From Nocardioidaceae bacterium (GTDB lineage Bacteria; Actinomycetota; Actinomycetes; Propionibacteriales; Nocardioidaceae): 64,000 nucleotides of DNA. The stretch is taken from NCBI GenBank assembly GCA_030447805.1, contig JAUJOE010000001.1:228925-292924 (forward strand). Direction: 5' to 3'. The notes beneath the pieces were generated by a model. The model saw nothing but the letters and a program-made list of their open reading frames with translations, had not been told where the DNA came from and did not search any database. The translations under genes and the position numbers were made by a program. Within the stretch, counting starts at the first letter, position 1. Every line of letters starts with the position of its first letter. Below, one piece after another: positions 52,439-61,490 of this stretch.

Positions 52439-53628
52439 CCAGCGCCCAAACGGAGGGCGCCCAGACCGAGGGCGTCCGGATGGAGGGCGCCCAGACTGAC
52501 GGCGCACAGACCGAGGGCGTCCTGCCGCGCTACTTCGGTGGGTCACTGGCCGAGGTCCTGCCCTCGGCTGTTGCGGCGCTGGGAGCGCCGGGATGGACGA
52601 ACACCTTCAGCCTGCCGGCGAGGGACTCCTACGTCGTGCTGCTGATCGACGGGCTCGGGTGGCAGCTTCTTCGTGACAACGCTGACGACGCTCCCTACCT
52701 GTCGACCCTGGCCGCGGCGACCAGCCCGATCACCTGCGGCGTGCCGTCAACGACAGCGACGAGCCTGACCACGCTCGGGACCGGGCTCCCTCCGGGGGCC
52801 CACGGGGTGGTGGGGTTCACGTCCCGCATACCCGGCACCGACCGGCTGCTCGACGCGCTTCGGTGGGACAAGACAGTCGACCCAAGGGAGTGGCAGGTCC
52901 ATGACACCGTTTTCGGCCGGGCCGCTGCTGCGGGCGTGGCCGCAAGCGCGGTCAGCCGCCGAGCGTTCGCTGGGTCGGGACTGACCGACGTCAGCCAGCG
53001 CGGGGCCGAGTTCGTGCCCGCAGACACTTCCGGTGAGCGGATCTCCGCCGCCGTTCGGTCTGCCGCCGGTTCCCCCTCGCTCACCTACGTGTACGACGGC
53101 GAGCTGGACGCGACAGGGCACCGGCGCGGGTCGTCGTCGTGGGCGTGGCGGCACCAGTTGGCGGTCATCGACATGTTCGCAGCCCGGCTGCGGGAGGCGC
53201 TGCCGCCGACGACCGCCTTGCTGATCACCGCCGACCACGGCATGGTCGACATCGAGCCCGAGGCGCGGATCGACGTCGATGATGAGATAGAGCTCATCGA
53301 CGGGGTCGCCGTCTTCGGTGGTGAGGCGCGCTTTCGTCACCTGTACTGCGCGGCCGGCGCGGTCGACGACGTCGCCCTGCGCTGGCGCGAGCGCTGCGGC
53401 ACGGCGGCCTGGGTGGTCACCCGCGACGAGGCCATCGACGAGGGGTGGTTCGGGTCGGTCGACACCCACGTCCGGCCCCGGCTGGGGGACGTCCTGGTGG
53501 CGAGCGGCAGCGGCATGGCCGTCGTCTCGTCGAGCCGCTTCCCGCACGAGGCGTCGCTGATCGGCCTGCACGGCTCACTCACGCCCGAGGAGATGCTGGT
53601 GCCGCTGCTTCTCGACGCGCCTGATTGA
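52435..53628 (+). CDS. alkaline phosphatase superfamily nucleotide pyrophosphatase/phosphodiesterase
   Basis: 397 residues if TTG 52435 is the start. The metal sites are VVLLIDGLGWQLL (first Asp), the nucleophile Thr in GVPSTTATSLTTLGTG, YVYDGELDATGHRRG (Asp/His) and LLITADHGMVDIE (Asp-His). A C-terminal His lies in LIGLHGSLTPEEM. It should cleave phosphodiester or pyrophosphate bonds; it has no signal peptide, so it is cytoplasmic. The first 28 residues are five pentapeptide repeats absent from the family core, which begins LPRYFGGSLAEVLPS. An alternative start is ATG 52480 within the repeats. Confidence 0.87.
   Translation: MTSAQTEGAQTEGVRMEGAQTDGAQTEGVLPRYFGGSLAEVLPSAVAALGAPGWTNTFSLPARDSYVVLLIDGLGWQLLRDNADDAPYLSTLAAATSPITCGVPSTTATSLTTLGTGLPPGAHGVVGFTSRIPGTDRLLDALRWDKTVDPREWQVHDTVFGRAAAAGVAASAVSRRAFAGSGLTDVSQRGAEFVPADTSGERISAAVRSAAGSPSLTYVYDGELDATGHRRGSSSWAWRHQLAVIDMFAARLREALPPTTALLITADHGMVDIEPEARIDVDDEIELIDGVAVFGGEARFRHLYCAAGAVDDVALRWRERCGTAAWVVTRDEAIDEGWFGSVDTHVRPRLGDVLVASGSGMAVVSSSRFPHEASLIGLHGSLTPEEMLVPLLLDAPD
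52444..52518 (+). repeat. five in-frame 15-bp repeats at the phosphodiesterase N terminus
   Basis: Units read AQTEG, AQTEG, VRMEG, AQTDG, AQTEG. The 15-bp unit is GCCCAGACCGAGGGC with a few changes. A length-variable tract right after a start codon can alter translation or add a flexible tail. Confidence 0.85.
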
Positions 53629-53723
53629 GGCGCACCAGGGCGCGCACAAACCTGCCGCGGTTTGGCGCAGTACGCACGTCCCGAGGTGGCTCCGCACCTG
53701 CACAACGCGCCAGATCGGGGCAC

Positions 53724-55652
53724 CTACCGACGTGATCGCCTGTCCAAGATGCGGACCGTGAGCTTCGACAGCAGGGTCCGGGCGGCCTCTCCTGCGGCGG
53801 CGACGGCGGCGTTGATAACGGCGGGGTCGGTGACTGCGGTGTTGATCTGGTCCGGCTGCTCCTTGATCGCGGCCATGACCAGGTCGGCGGCCTGGGCGGG
53901 GGTGATTGTCGGGTCGGACTCGAAAGTCTCCGGGGCGACCATCGGCGTACGCACCAGCGGCGTGTCGATGGTGGTGAACCGGATGCCTTCTCCGGACAGC
54001 TCCGCGCTCACCCCTCCGCTCCAGGCGGCACGTGCTGCGTTGCTCGCGACGTACGCCGCCAGTTCGGGTGGATCGGCCTGCACGTCGATCGAGCTGATGG
54101 TGATGACGTACCCGGTGCCGGACTCGCGCAGGGCTGGCAGCAGGCCCAGCACGAGGCGGGCCGCACCGAAGTACTTCAACCGCATCGTGCGCTCGAAGTC
54201 GTGGAAGCTGTCTCGTGCCAACGGTGCCGAACTCCCGCTCGAGCACCCGGCGGCGTTGATGACGAGGTCGACGGTGTGGTGCTTGGCGGTGATCTGCTCG
54301 GTCAAGGCGTCGATGGCGTCGACGTCGGAGAGGTCGCACGGGTAGACGGAGGCCGAACCGCCGCCGTCCTCGATCTCGCCCTGGGTGTCGAGCAGGTCCT
54401 GCTCGTCGCATGCCACCAGCAGAGGGGTCACACCCGCCTGGGCCACCTTCAGCGCGGTGGCCTTGCCGACCCCGGAGCTGACGCCGGTGATCACCACGGT
54501 GCGGCCGTGCAGCGCGTCCCGCAAGGCAACGTCCGATGCGGTCGAGGGGTCCAGGTGCTGCTCCCAGTAGTCCCACAACGCGGCGGCGTACGTTTCCACC
54601 GGCGGGCACGAGATGCCGTACCCGGACAACGCCTTCTCGGTCGCCCGGGCGGAGAACGTGGCCGGCAGCACCAGCTGGCCGAGCAGCTCGGGCGGGACGC
54701 CAAGGCGACCCACCGTCTCAGCCAAAGCGCGCTGTGCAGGTGCGGTGCCCAGCACCGACGTCAAGACGTTGACCGGCTCCCACGAGCGGGGCAGCGCAGC
54801 CGTGACCCGACGGTCAACCGGGACCATGAGCCGGGGCGCCCTCGCCGCCGCCGCGAGCGTGTTGACGACATCGACAACGGCTTGCGGCACGGGGTCGACC
54901 AGGTGGAAAGCCTGTCCGTCAAGGCCGTCGATGTGGGCCAGGTGGTCCAGCGCCGTCGCCACGAAGTCGACCGGTACGACGTTGGTGTCGCCGAGGTCGA
55001 CGCTCATCAGCGGTGCGCGCTGCGGCAGCGTGTCGCGCAGCCTCTTCAGGAGGGGGAAGAAGTAGTACGGTCCGTCGACCGTGTCCATCACCCCGGTCTG
55101 GGAGTGACCGACGACGATGGCGGGACGGTAGATGCGCCACGGGACGGGGCACTCCTCGCGCACGATGCGCTCCGCGGCAAACTTCGTCTGGTGGTACGGC
55201 GTCGGGAGCCGCTGGCCTTCGTCGAACATCGTCTCGTCGAACCCGCCGCGGTAGTCGCCAGCGACGGCGACCGACGAGAGGTGATGGAAGACACCAGCCT
55301 TCAGCTCGTCCGCCAACGCGACCGCGTCGAGCGTGCCGGCGACGTTGAGAGCAGCGTTGCGCTCAGGTGTGGCGGTCATGTCGTACACCGCGGCAAGGTG
55401 GAAGAAGTGGGAGACCGACCCCCGGTGCTGCTCGAGCCAGTCAGCGGCGACGCCAATCGACGTCGCACTGAGATCACCGATCACCGGTCGGATCCGGTCG
55501 GAGGAGTTCCACCGACTGCGGTGCAACCGCTCAAACCGCGGTACTGCGCCCTCCCGCACCACGGCGAAGATCGTGCCCTCGCGGTTGCTGAGCAGTGCTT
55601 CAACGAGGTGCCGGCCGATGAACCCAGTGGCACCTGTCACGACGTATGTCAT
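53724..55652 (-). CDS. two-domain SDR fatty acyl-CoA reductase (AcrA1-like)
   Basis: 642 residues from ATG 55652. Domain 1 is an extended SDR: NADPH motif TGATGFIG (6-13) and active-site Tyr153/Lys157 in TPYHQTKFAAERI, as in fatty acyl-CoA reductases. Domain 2 from about 385 is a classical SDR with VVITGVSSGVGKATA and NAAG, but its catalytic motif is AAYVASNAARAAW, with Asn where Lys is expected. Similar two-domain proteins (Rv3391 type) reduce acyl-CoA for alcohol or wax-ester formation. Domain 1 looks active; domain 2 may be impaired or only structural. Confidence 0.85.
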   Translation of the reverse strand: MTYVVTGATGFIGRHLVEALLSNREGTIFAVVREGAVPRFERLHRSRWNSSDRIRPVIGDLSATSIGVAADWLEQHRGSVSHFFHLAAVYDMTATPERNAALNVAGTLDAVALADELKAGVFHHLSSVAVAGDYRGGFDETMFDEGQRLPTPYHQTKFAAERIVREECPVPWRIYRPAIVVGHSQTGVMDTVDGPYYFFPLLKRLRDTLPQRAPLMSVDLGDTNVVPVDFVATALDHLAHIDGLDGQAFHLVDPVPQAVVDVVNTLAAAARAPRLMVPVDRRVTAALPRSWEPVNVLTSVLGTAPAQRALAETVGRLGVPPELLGQLVLPATFSARATEKALSGYGISCPPVETYAAALWDYWEQHLDPSTASDVALRDALHGRTVVITGVSSGVGKATALKVAQAGVTPLLVACDEQDLLDTQGEIEDGGGSASVYPCDLSDVDAIDALTEQITAKHHTVDLVINAAGCSSGSSAPLARDSFHDFERTMRLKYFGAARLVLGLLPALRESGTGYVITISSIDVQADPPELAAYVASNAARAAWSGGVSAELSGEGIRFTTIDTPLVRTPMVAPETFESDPTITPAQAADLVMAAIKEQPDQINTAVTDPAVINAAVAAAGEAARTLLSKLTVRILDRRSRR

Positions 55653-55657
55653 CGCAC

Positions 55658-56740
55658 TCAGCGGCCCGGGTCCTTACCCCCGCCACTATCCCCACCGGCG
55701 CCAGCACCACTGTCGCCACCGGCGCCACCCAGCATGATCTCGTCCCAGCTAGGCACGCTGGGCCGCTTGCCCGTACGGCGTTTGCGCCCCGTCACCGGCT
55801 CGGTGACCGGCTCGGTGGACGGACCAGCGTGCTCGTCTGCCGAGGAGAGCGCGGCGGGAGCGTCGTCGTCCACCACCGTTGAGTCCGGGACCGAAGCCAT
55901 TTCGGCGGGTTCGTCGACCTCCGCAGGATCCTCAGCGGCGGCATCTCCAGTGTCTGGTCGGGGATAACCGTCGGTGTCCACGGTGATCGACGGCTCGGGG
56001 TGCTGGCCAGCGGACTCCGATATCGCCCGCACCACCGCCGTCAAATCGTCATTTGCGTCGTCCCCGTCGTCGGCCAGGCTGAGGAGGTCACTGCCGCTCG
56101 GTACGGCCGCCAGGCGACGTTCGCCACCGCGGCCGCCTTCGCGCGGCTGGGGGCCTTTGCGGGTGGACTGACGCTCACCGGTCAGCCACCTGGCCTCGTC
56201 GTCCTCAGCCACGCTGTAGCGCCCCACCACGTCGAAAACGAACAACGCGGTCCGCTCCCGCTCGCCGGAGAGATAGGAGCCCTGCACCGTCCAGCGGCCG
56301 TCCTCACGGCGCCAGGCGTCCCACTCGACCGAGTCGGGGTTGACCCCTCGACTGCGCAACCGCTCGGTAACCACCTCGGCGAGACGGCGAGCCGGCCCAT
56401 CGACGTTCTTGCGGCGCACGTGGCTGCGCCGGGCCAACTCCGCGATGTGGTGGCGTTCGGCCAGCACTGGGACGCAGAACGGCAGAATCTTCTCGACGGG
56501 GACCTGGGCCACCGCCGCCACCGCGTCTGGTGTCTCACCTGCACGGATACGGGCTTGGATGTCACGGGGGCGCAAGGCGCTGTCCATCTCGATCTCCAAC
56601 TGGCCGAGCCGCGGCCGGTCGCCGCGAAGCGCCGCACGCAACTTGTCGTCTGCAGGCGCTCCGAACTGCACACCCGCGTCATCGACGAAGATGACCTGTC
56701 GGCCATCATCAGTCAACCCCACGAGCTTGAGCTGGCGCAT
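55658..56740 (-). CDS. sepH: septation protein SepH
   Basis: 360 residues from ATG 56740 with GGAAGGACC upstream. The N-terminal conserved domain (DUF3071) reads MRQLKLVGLTDDGRQVIFVD, RPRDIQARIRAGETPDAVAA with a helix-turn-helix, and FCVPVLAERHHIAELARRSH. WRREDGRWTVQGSYLSGERE and FVFDVVGRYSVAEDD follow. The second half is acidic, low complexity and ends in Gly/Asp repeats. In Streptomyces and mycobacteria SepH binds FtsZ and promotes filament assembly at septa. Six bases separate it from the SDR gene downstream. Divergent from the ferrochelatase gene. Confidence 0.9.
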   Translation of the reverse strand: MRQLKLVGLTDDGRQVIFVDDAGVQFGAPADDKLRAALRGDRPRLGQLEIEMDSALRPRDIQARIRAGETPDAVAAVAQVPVEKILPFCVPVLAERHHIAELARRSHVRRKNVDGPARRLAEVVTERLRSRGVNPDSVEWDAWRREDGRWTVQGSYLSGERERTALFVFDVVGRYSVAEDDEARWLTGERQSTRKGPQPREGGRGGERRLAAVPSGSDLLSLADDGDDANDDLTAVVRAISESAGQHPEPSITVDTDGYPRPDTGDAAAEDPAEVDEPAEMASVPDSTVVDDDAPAALSSADEHAGPSTEPVTEPVTGRKRRTGKRPSVPSWDEIMLGGAGGDSGAGAGGDSGGGKDPGR

Positions 56741-56849
56741 GTGGTCCTTCCGGCTCCTGGCGAGGTGTGGCCAAGTGTGTCGCGGCGTTGGGATTGCCGC
56801 CGTCAGGCACACCGCGCTGTTCCCGCTATTCAACACCTCAGCCGGTGCC

Positions 56850-56894
56850 CCCCGCGCGGCGGCAGCCGCGCTCTCGGAACAGCCGCGCGGGGGC
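56850..56894. promoter_or_regulatory. GC-rich perfect 12-bp inverted repeat upstream of ferrochelatase
   Basis: CCCCCGCGCGGC (56850-56861) pairs with GCCGCGCGGGGG (56883-56894) across 21 bases. It lies in the 217-bp divergent region, 63 bp before the ferrochelatase ATG. It lacks a T run. In an mRNA leader it would form a very stable hairpin; as DNA it could be an operator. Confidence 0.45.
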
Positions 56895-56957
56895 AGCCGG
56901 CTCGGAGCGGCTGGGGCGCCACCCCGGTGGGCGCACCACAGGTGGGAGGATTCCTGC

Positions 56958-58082
56958 ATGTCCGATGCTGCCTCGGTCGCGCCGTACGACGCGTTGCTGA
57001 TCGTCTCGTTCGGCGGCCCGGAGCAGCCGGCCGACGTCATGCCCTTCCTGCGCAACGTCACGGCGGGCCGCGACATCCCGCTCGACAGGCTCACCGCAGT
57101 GGCTTCGCACTACCTCGACCGGGGCGGGCGCAGCCCGATCAACGACCAGTGCCGGGCGTTGCGGGAAGCCGTTCGACGTGACCTCGCCGAGAGCGGCATC
57201 GACATCCCGGTGTACTGGGGCAACCGCAACTGGGAGCCCTACCTCAGCCAGACCACGACGCAGATGCAGGCTGACGGCGTCGTCCGGGCGGCAGCGTTCG
57301 TCACCAGTGCTTACTCGTCGTACTCAGGCTGTCGGCAGTACAGGGAGAACCTGCATGACGCGGTGGTGCCGATGGCCTCGTTGCGCGTCGACAGGCTGCG
57401 CCACTACTTCAACCATCCCGGCTTCGTGGAGCCGTTTGTCGACGCGACCTGTGCCGCCCTGGCGGACCTGCCCGGCGACGTGCGCGGCGCTGCTCAGCTG
57501 GTGTTCGTCACGCACTCGATCCCGGTCGCCATGGCGGAGTCGTCGGGCCCATCGGGCGGGGCGTACGTCGCCCAGCACCGGTCAGTGGCGAGCCTGGTCG
57601 CCGAGGGCGTGCAACGCCGTACCGGCACCGCTCACGACTGGCAGCTGGCGTACTGCAGCAGGTCCGGCCCACCCGCCGTGCCGTGGCTGGAGCCCGACGT
57701 CAACGACGCACTTGCCAAGCTGGCGAGAGGGGAACGCTGCAGCGCTGTGGTGGTCGTGCCGATCGGCTTCGTGTCGGACCACATGGAGGTGGTGCACGAC
57801 CTCGACACCGAGGCAGCAGCCACCGCCGCCGGGCTGCGGCTGCCGTTCGCGCGGGCCGCGACTCCGGGAGTGCACCCGGCGTACGTGGCGATGGTGCGTG
57901 ACCTGCTGGTGGAGCGCGCAGCCGCCGAACGTGGCGACGCGGTGGAGCGGGTGGCGCTGGGGGAGTTGGGTCCCAGCTGGGACCGCTGCCCGGCGAACTG
58001 CTGTCCGAACCCCCGAGGCTTGCGCCCGGCTCTGGGTGAGGTGGAGCCGGCCGGGGCTGTGTCACGTCAACCGGTCACCTAG
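56958..58082 (+). CDS. hemH: ferrochelatase (coproporphyrin type)
   Basis: 374 residues from ATG 56958, GGGAGGA upstream. ALLIVSFGGPEQPADVMPFL and YWGNRNWEPYLSQT open the two halves. FVTHSIPVAMAE holds the metal-handling His, and IGFVSDHMEVVHDLD the Glu/His region. Cysteines for a [2Fe-2S] cluster are present in YSGCRQYRE and near the C terminus in CPANCCPNPRG, as in mycobacterial enzymes. In actinobacteria the enzyme inserts iron into coproporphyrin III (also named cpfC). The SDR gene follows after 10 bp. Confidence 0.93.
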   Translation: MSDAASVAPYDALLIVSFGGPEQPADVMPFLRNVTAGRDIPLDRLTAVASHYLDRGGRSPINDQCRALREAVRRDLAESGIDIPVYWGNRNWEPYLSQTTTQMQADGVVRAAAFVTSAYSSYSGCRQYRENLHDAVVPMASLRVDRLRHYFNHPGFVEPFVDATCAALADLPGDVRGAAQLVFVTHSIPVAMAESSGPSGGAYVAQHRSVASLVAEGVQRRTGTAHDWQLAYCSRSGPPAVPWLEPDVNDALAKLARGERCSAVVVVPIGFVSDHMEVVHDLDTEAAATAAGLRLPFARAATPGVHPAYVAMVRDLLVERAAAERGDAVERVALGELGPSWDRCPANCCPNPRGLRPALGEVEPAGAVSRQPVT

Positions 58083-58092
58083 CCTGACGGGC

Positions 58093-58938
58093 GTGCCGTC
58101 CCGTGCCGTTCTCATCACTGGCTGCTCATCAGGCATCGGGGCGGCGACTGCGCGTGCCTTCCACGCCCGCGGCCACACCGTCTATGCGACCGCCCGGCGC
58201 CCCGACTCTCTCGCCGGCCTGGCAACTGACGGCATCTTCACGCTGCCACTCGACGTCGTCGACGAAGACAGCATGCGCGCCGCCGTCGACGCCGTGCAGT
58301 CGCGGCACGACGCGGTCGACGTGTTGGTGAACAACGCCGGCTACGGCCTGCAGGCGCCAGTCGAGGAGGCCGACCCCGCGGACGTGCGCCGTCAGTTCGA
58401 GACCAACGTCTTCGGCCTCGTCCGGATGACCCAGCTCGTGCTGCCGGCGATGCGCCGCCAACGGTTCGGCCGCGTCATCAACCTGTCGTCGATGGGCGGC
58501 CGGTTCTCGCTACCGGGCGGGGGCTTCTACCACGCGACGAAACACGCCGTCGAAGCCATCAGCGACGCCCTGCGCCTGGAGGTGGCGCCGTTCGGCGTCG
58601 GTGTCAGCCTGATCGAGCCGGGGCCCGTTCTCACCGAGTTCGGCGCGACGGCGATCAGCACGATCGACGAACGTGGAGCGGCCGGGGGAGAGGGGCCGTA
58701 CGACGATTTCAAGCAGCGGCTGGCTGCCCGCTACGCCAGCGCGTACGACGGTCGGCGCCGTAGCCTCGCCTCCTCCGCCGACGTCGTGGCAAGGGTGGTT
58801 GTCAGGGCCGCCGAGGCGGCGCGTCCCCGCGCTCGGTACGTCGTCGGGCCGGTCTCCCACGCTGCTGTGACCAGTCGACGACTGCTGCCTGACCGGCTGT
58901 TCGACGCCGTTATCAGGTCGCAGTTCCCCACTCCGTGA
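58093..58938 (+). CDS. classical SDR oxidoreductase
   Basis: 281 residues from GTG 58093. Cofactor motif VLITGCSSGIGAATARAF, NNAGYG, catalytic Ser in RVINLSSMGGRF and FYHATKHAVEAI with Tyr and Lys intact. The arginine in ATARRPDSL suggests NADP. It resembles the SDR group of 17-beta-hydroxysteroid-dehydrogenase-like proteins common in actinomycetes; the substrate is unknown. Spaced 10 bp from the ferrochelatase gene, so probably cotranscribed. Confidence 0.88.
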   Translation: MPSRAVLITGCSSGIGAATARAFHARGHTVYATARRPDSLAGLATDGIFTLPLDVVDEDSMRAAVDAVQSRHDAVDVLVNNAGYGLQAPVEEADPADVRRQFETNVFGLVRMTQLVLPAMRRQRFGRVINLSSMGGRFSLPGGGFYHATKHAVEAISDALRLEVAPFGVGVSLIEPGPVLTEFGATAISTIDERGAAGGEGPYDDFKQRLAARYASAYDGRRRSLASSADVVARVVVRAAEAARPRARYVVGPVSHAAVTSRRLLPDRLFDAVIRSQFPTP

Positions 58939-59080
58939 AGCGGCTGGGGCCTCACGTGGCGCCGGGCCGAGAAATCAGGCACAATCTCGCCGCCGGTCGG
59001 GCACAAAATGCAGTGCCTAGACGTTGCAGACCGTGCACCATGCGAAGCCGCACAACTCGACAACCAAGAAGTGAGCACAG

Positions 59081-59380
59081 ATGGCTACTGACTACGACGC
59101 ACCGCGCAAGACCGAGGAAGAGCTCAACGAGGACTCGCTCGAGGAGCTGAAGGCGCGGCGCCTCGACAAGAACTCCGGCAAAGTCGACGAGGACGAGGTA
59201 GAGGCGGCTGAGACGTTCGAGCTGCCAGGGGCGGACCTCTCCCACGAGGAGCTCTCCGTACAGGTGCTGCCGCGCCAGGAGGACGAGTTCACCTGCTCGA
59301 GCTGTTTCCTCGTCCACCACCGCAGCCAGCTCGCTTCGGACAAGAGCGGCCAGCTGATCTGCACCGACTGCGCCGCCTAG
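59081..59380 (+). CDS. DUF4193 protein
   Basis: 99 residues from ATG 59081. MATDYDAPRKTEEELNEDSL at the N terminus is strongly conserved in actinobacteria. A Lys/Arg-rich middle (KARRLDKNSGKVDEDE) and a C-terminal zinc-ribbon pair FTCSSCFLVHHRSQ and ICTDC follow. The role is unknown. It corresponds to the position of Rv2699c near dut in mycobacteria. Confidence 0.88.
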   Translation: MATDYDAPRKTEEELNEDSLEELKARRLDKNSGKVDEDEVEAAETFELPGADLSHEELSVQVLPRQEDEFTCSSCFLVHHRSQLASDKSGQLICTDCAA

Positions 59381-59384
59381 CTGA

Positions 59385-59732
59385 TCAGGACGAGATCTCC
59401 TGCTTGTCGCGGAGCGTCGCGTCCTCCGCCATGCCCGGCGGCAGCTCACCGGTGGAGCGAACCCAGTAGCGGGCAGCGCGGCGGGTCGCGTACGTCTTCG
59501 CCACACCGATCGCCATACCGCTCACCGCTGCCCACACCAGCGCCTCGCGATGGGCAATGTCGGGGCTCTCGGGTGTGCTCGGCGGCTTGCGTCCCGTCGC
59601 CGTGTGCCACAGCGCATCGAGCACCCGAGCCGCCGCGACCCCGGCGACTAGCGCCGAGCCGGTGCCGAGCATCCTCCAGGCCGTCTTGCCCTTGTCAGAC
59701 TTCTTCTCGGACTTGTCGGACTTCTTGGCCAC
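59385..59732 (-). CDS. DUF4235 membrane protein
   Basis: 115 residues from ATG 59732. Lys/Ser-rich N terminus, then two short hydrophobic stretches (TGSALVAGVAAARVLDALWH and LVWAAVSGMAIGVAKTYATR) and the family RRAARYWVRSTGELP. Small membrane protein of unknown role, usually near DUF4193 and dut. Convergent with the DUF4193 gene, four bases apart. Confidence 0.83.
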   Translation of the reverse strand: MAKKSDKSEKKSDKGKTAWRMLGTGSALVAGVAAARVLDALWHTATGRKPPSTPESPDIAHREALVWAAVSGMAIGVAKTYATRRAARYWVRSTGELPPGMAEDATLRDKQEISS

Positions 59733-59789
59733 AAGCTGCTCCTGCGGATGTGTGTCGGCCCTGAGCTGGCGCTGTCTAGCTGGCGCTGC

Positions 59790-60254
59790 CTAGTCTTGCA
59801 TGACGCGGGCGTTGAGACAGGCGGCGAGTTCTGCCGGCTTGCGACTCGAGATCAGCCAGTACGGCGTCGGGTCGCGGTCGTCGACGACGCCGACCTTCAC
59901 CGCGCACCCCACGTAGGGCCTCGTCAGCAAGTACGCCCGAGCGTCGGCGTCCACACCCAGCGCCCGTCGGGTCGCCGCGGCGTCCAACGCGGTCGCCGCG
60001 CCCACGTATCGCCACGGCAGGTGTGCGCGCCCGGCCCGCAGCCCGCCTGCGTCGATGCTGACCGTCGCGTCGCCGTACCGCACCAACCCCGTCACCACGA
60101 TCGCGAGCGCTACGGCGGCGGCCGCGAGCGCAACGCTGCCCGGTCCGGCCACGAAGAACGCCCACCAGACGGCGACGACCACCAGAAGGCCCGCCACCCA
60201 CCAGGCTGGGGGCACCCGTAGGGTCTCGGTGTAGGGCTGGTTGGGTCTGTGCAC
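59790..60254 (-). CDS. DUF3093 membrane protein
   Basis: 154 residues from GTG 60254. Two membrane helices near the N terminus (WWVAGLLVVVAVWWAFFVAG and SVALAAAAVALAIVVTGLV), then a soluble domain with LPWRYVGAATALDAAATRRA and ending DRDPTPYWLISSRKPAELAA. It is divergent from dut, the standard actinobacterial arrangement (Rv2698-Rv2697). Function unknown. Confidence 0.87.
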   Translation of the reverse strand: MHRPNQPYTETLRVPPAWWVAGLLVVVAVWWAFFVAGPGSVALAAAAVALAIVVTGLVRYGDATVSIDAGGLRAGRAHLPWRYVGAATALDAAATRRALGVDADARAYLLTRPYVGCAVKVGVVDDRDPTPYWLISSRKPAELAACLNARVMQD

Positions 60255-60338
60255 AGGCCAAGCCTGCCACCCTCGTCGCCAGGTAGCCTGGTCAGCCGCT
60301 GAGCGTCCGAGGTCTGCCAGGGAGAGTGACTCCGCACA

Positions 60339-60830
60339 ATGCTCGAGGTGCTGATCCGCCGGATCGACCCCGACGTCCCCTTGCCGACGTACGCCCATCC
60401 GGGAGACGCCGGCGCTGACCTCGTCAGCACCGTTGACGTCACGCTGTCGCCGGGCGACCGGGCAGTGGTGCCAACCGGCATCGGCATCGCGCTGCCGGCG
60501 GGTTACGTCGCCCTCGTGCATCCCCGCTCCGGCCTGGCTGCCCAGTCGGGGGTGTCGATCGTCAATGCCCCAGGCACCATCGACGCCGGTTACCGCGGAG
60601 AGGTCAAGGTCGTGCTGATCAACCTCGATCCCACCGAGCCGGTGCATGTCTGCCGGGGTGACCGCATCGCCCAGCTGGTGTTCCAACGGTTCGAGCCGGC
60701 GAGGTTCGTCGAGGTCGACCGGCTTCCGGGCTCGCACCGGGCCGCTGGTGGGCACGGCTCCACCGGCGGTTTCGCGTCGAGCTCCGCCGCACCCCGACAA
60801 GTCCAGCTGCCCTCCGAGGACGCGCCGTGA
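60339..60830 (+). CDS. dut: dUTP diphosphatase
   Basis: 163 residues from ATG 60339. All five trimeric dUTPase motifs are visible: [49 protein letters not shown] and the C-terminal GGHGSTGGF. It hydrolyses dUTP to dUMP, limiting uracil in DNA. The tail is slightly longer than in E. coli, as usual in actinobacteria. Its stop overlaps the next GTG start by 4 bp. Confidence 0.96.
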   Translation: MLEVLIRRIDPDVPLPTYAHPGDAGADLVSTVDVTLSPGDRAVVPTGIGIALPAGYVALVHPRSGLAAQSGVSIVNAPGTIDAGYRGEVKVVLINLDPTEPVHVCRGDRIAQLVFQRFEPARFVEVDRLPGSHRAAGGHGSTGGFASSSAAPRQVQLPSEDAP

Positions 60831-61480
60831 TCTTCCGCCGACGCCCCACCGGCTCCGACGACGTACCTGCTGAGCCGGCGGCCAGCGAGGAGCAACCGCC
60901 TGCCGACCGCCCCCGCGGCCCATGGGACCGTTCCGAGACCACCGCAGATGCCGAGGACGACAGCTACATCGACCTCGGCGGCCTGGTGGTCAAGGGCGCG
61001 CCGGGCCTCGAGCTGCGGCTTCAGGTCGACCAACGGACGTCAGCGGTGGCGGCCGTCATGCTCGCCGGGCCGGACTCCGGCCTGGAGCTGCGGGCGTTCG
61101 CGGCGCCGCGGAACGGTGGAATCTGGGACGACGTCCGCGCCGACATCGCTGCCGAGGCGGAGCGGCGCGGCGGGACGTCGTCGGAGTCGCTCGGCGAGTT
61201 CGGAACGGAGGTCAAGGTCGTGGTCCCGGTCCGCACACCCGATGGTCGGTCGGCTACCCAGCCCAGCCGCATCGTCGGGGTGGAGGGTCCGCGCTGGCTG
61301 CTGCGCGGCACCTTCTTGGGCAAGAGCGCCGCCGACCCAGACCCTGACGGGCCGATCGAGACAGCGTTCCGGTCCGTGATCGTCGTACGCGGCGAAGGGC
61401 CGATGGCGCCGCGGGAGATGATCGCCTTGCAGATGCCGGCCAACGCCCGGCTGCCTGCCGACCAGGCGGACGGGAGCTAG
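60827..61480 (+). CDS. DUF3710 protein
   Basis: 217 residues from GTG 60827, coupled to dut by [16 protein letters not shown] and an acidic disordered stretch lead into the conserved [40 protein letters not shown] and [15 protein letters not shown]. Always beside dut in actinobacteria (Rv2696c position). Function unknown; soluble. Confidence 0.88.
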   Translation: MIFRRRPTGSDDVPAEPAASEEQPPADRPRGPWDRSETTADAEDDSYIDLGGLVVKGAPGLELRLQVDQRTSAVAAVMLAGPDSGLELRAFAAPRNGGIWDDVRADIAAEAERRGGTSSESLGEFGTEVKVVVPVRTPDGRSATQPSRIVGVEGPRWLLRGTFLGKSAADPDPDGPIETAFRSVIVVRGEGPMAPREMIALQMPANARLPADQADGS

Positions 61481-61490
61481 GCTGAAAACC

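Noticed and set aside
54201..55967. 588-codon open frame on the plus strand opposite the two-domain SDR gene
   Set aside because: Arg/Val-rich composition with no motif; the minus strand protein is clearly real.
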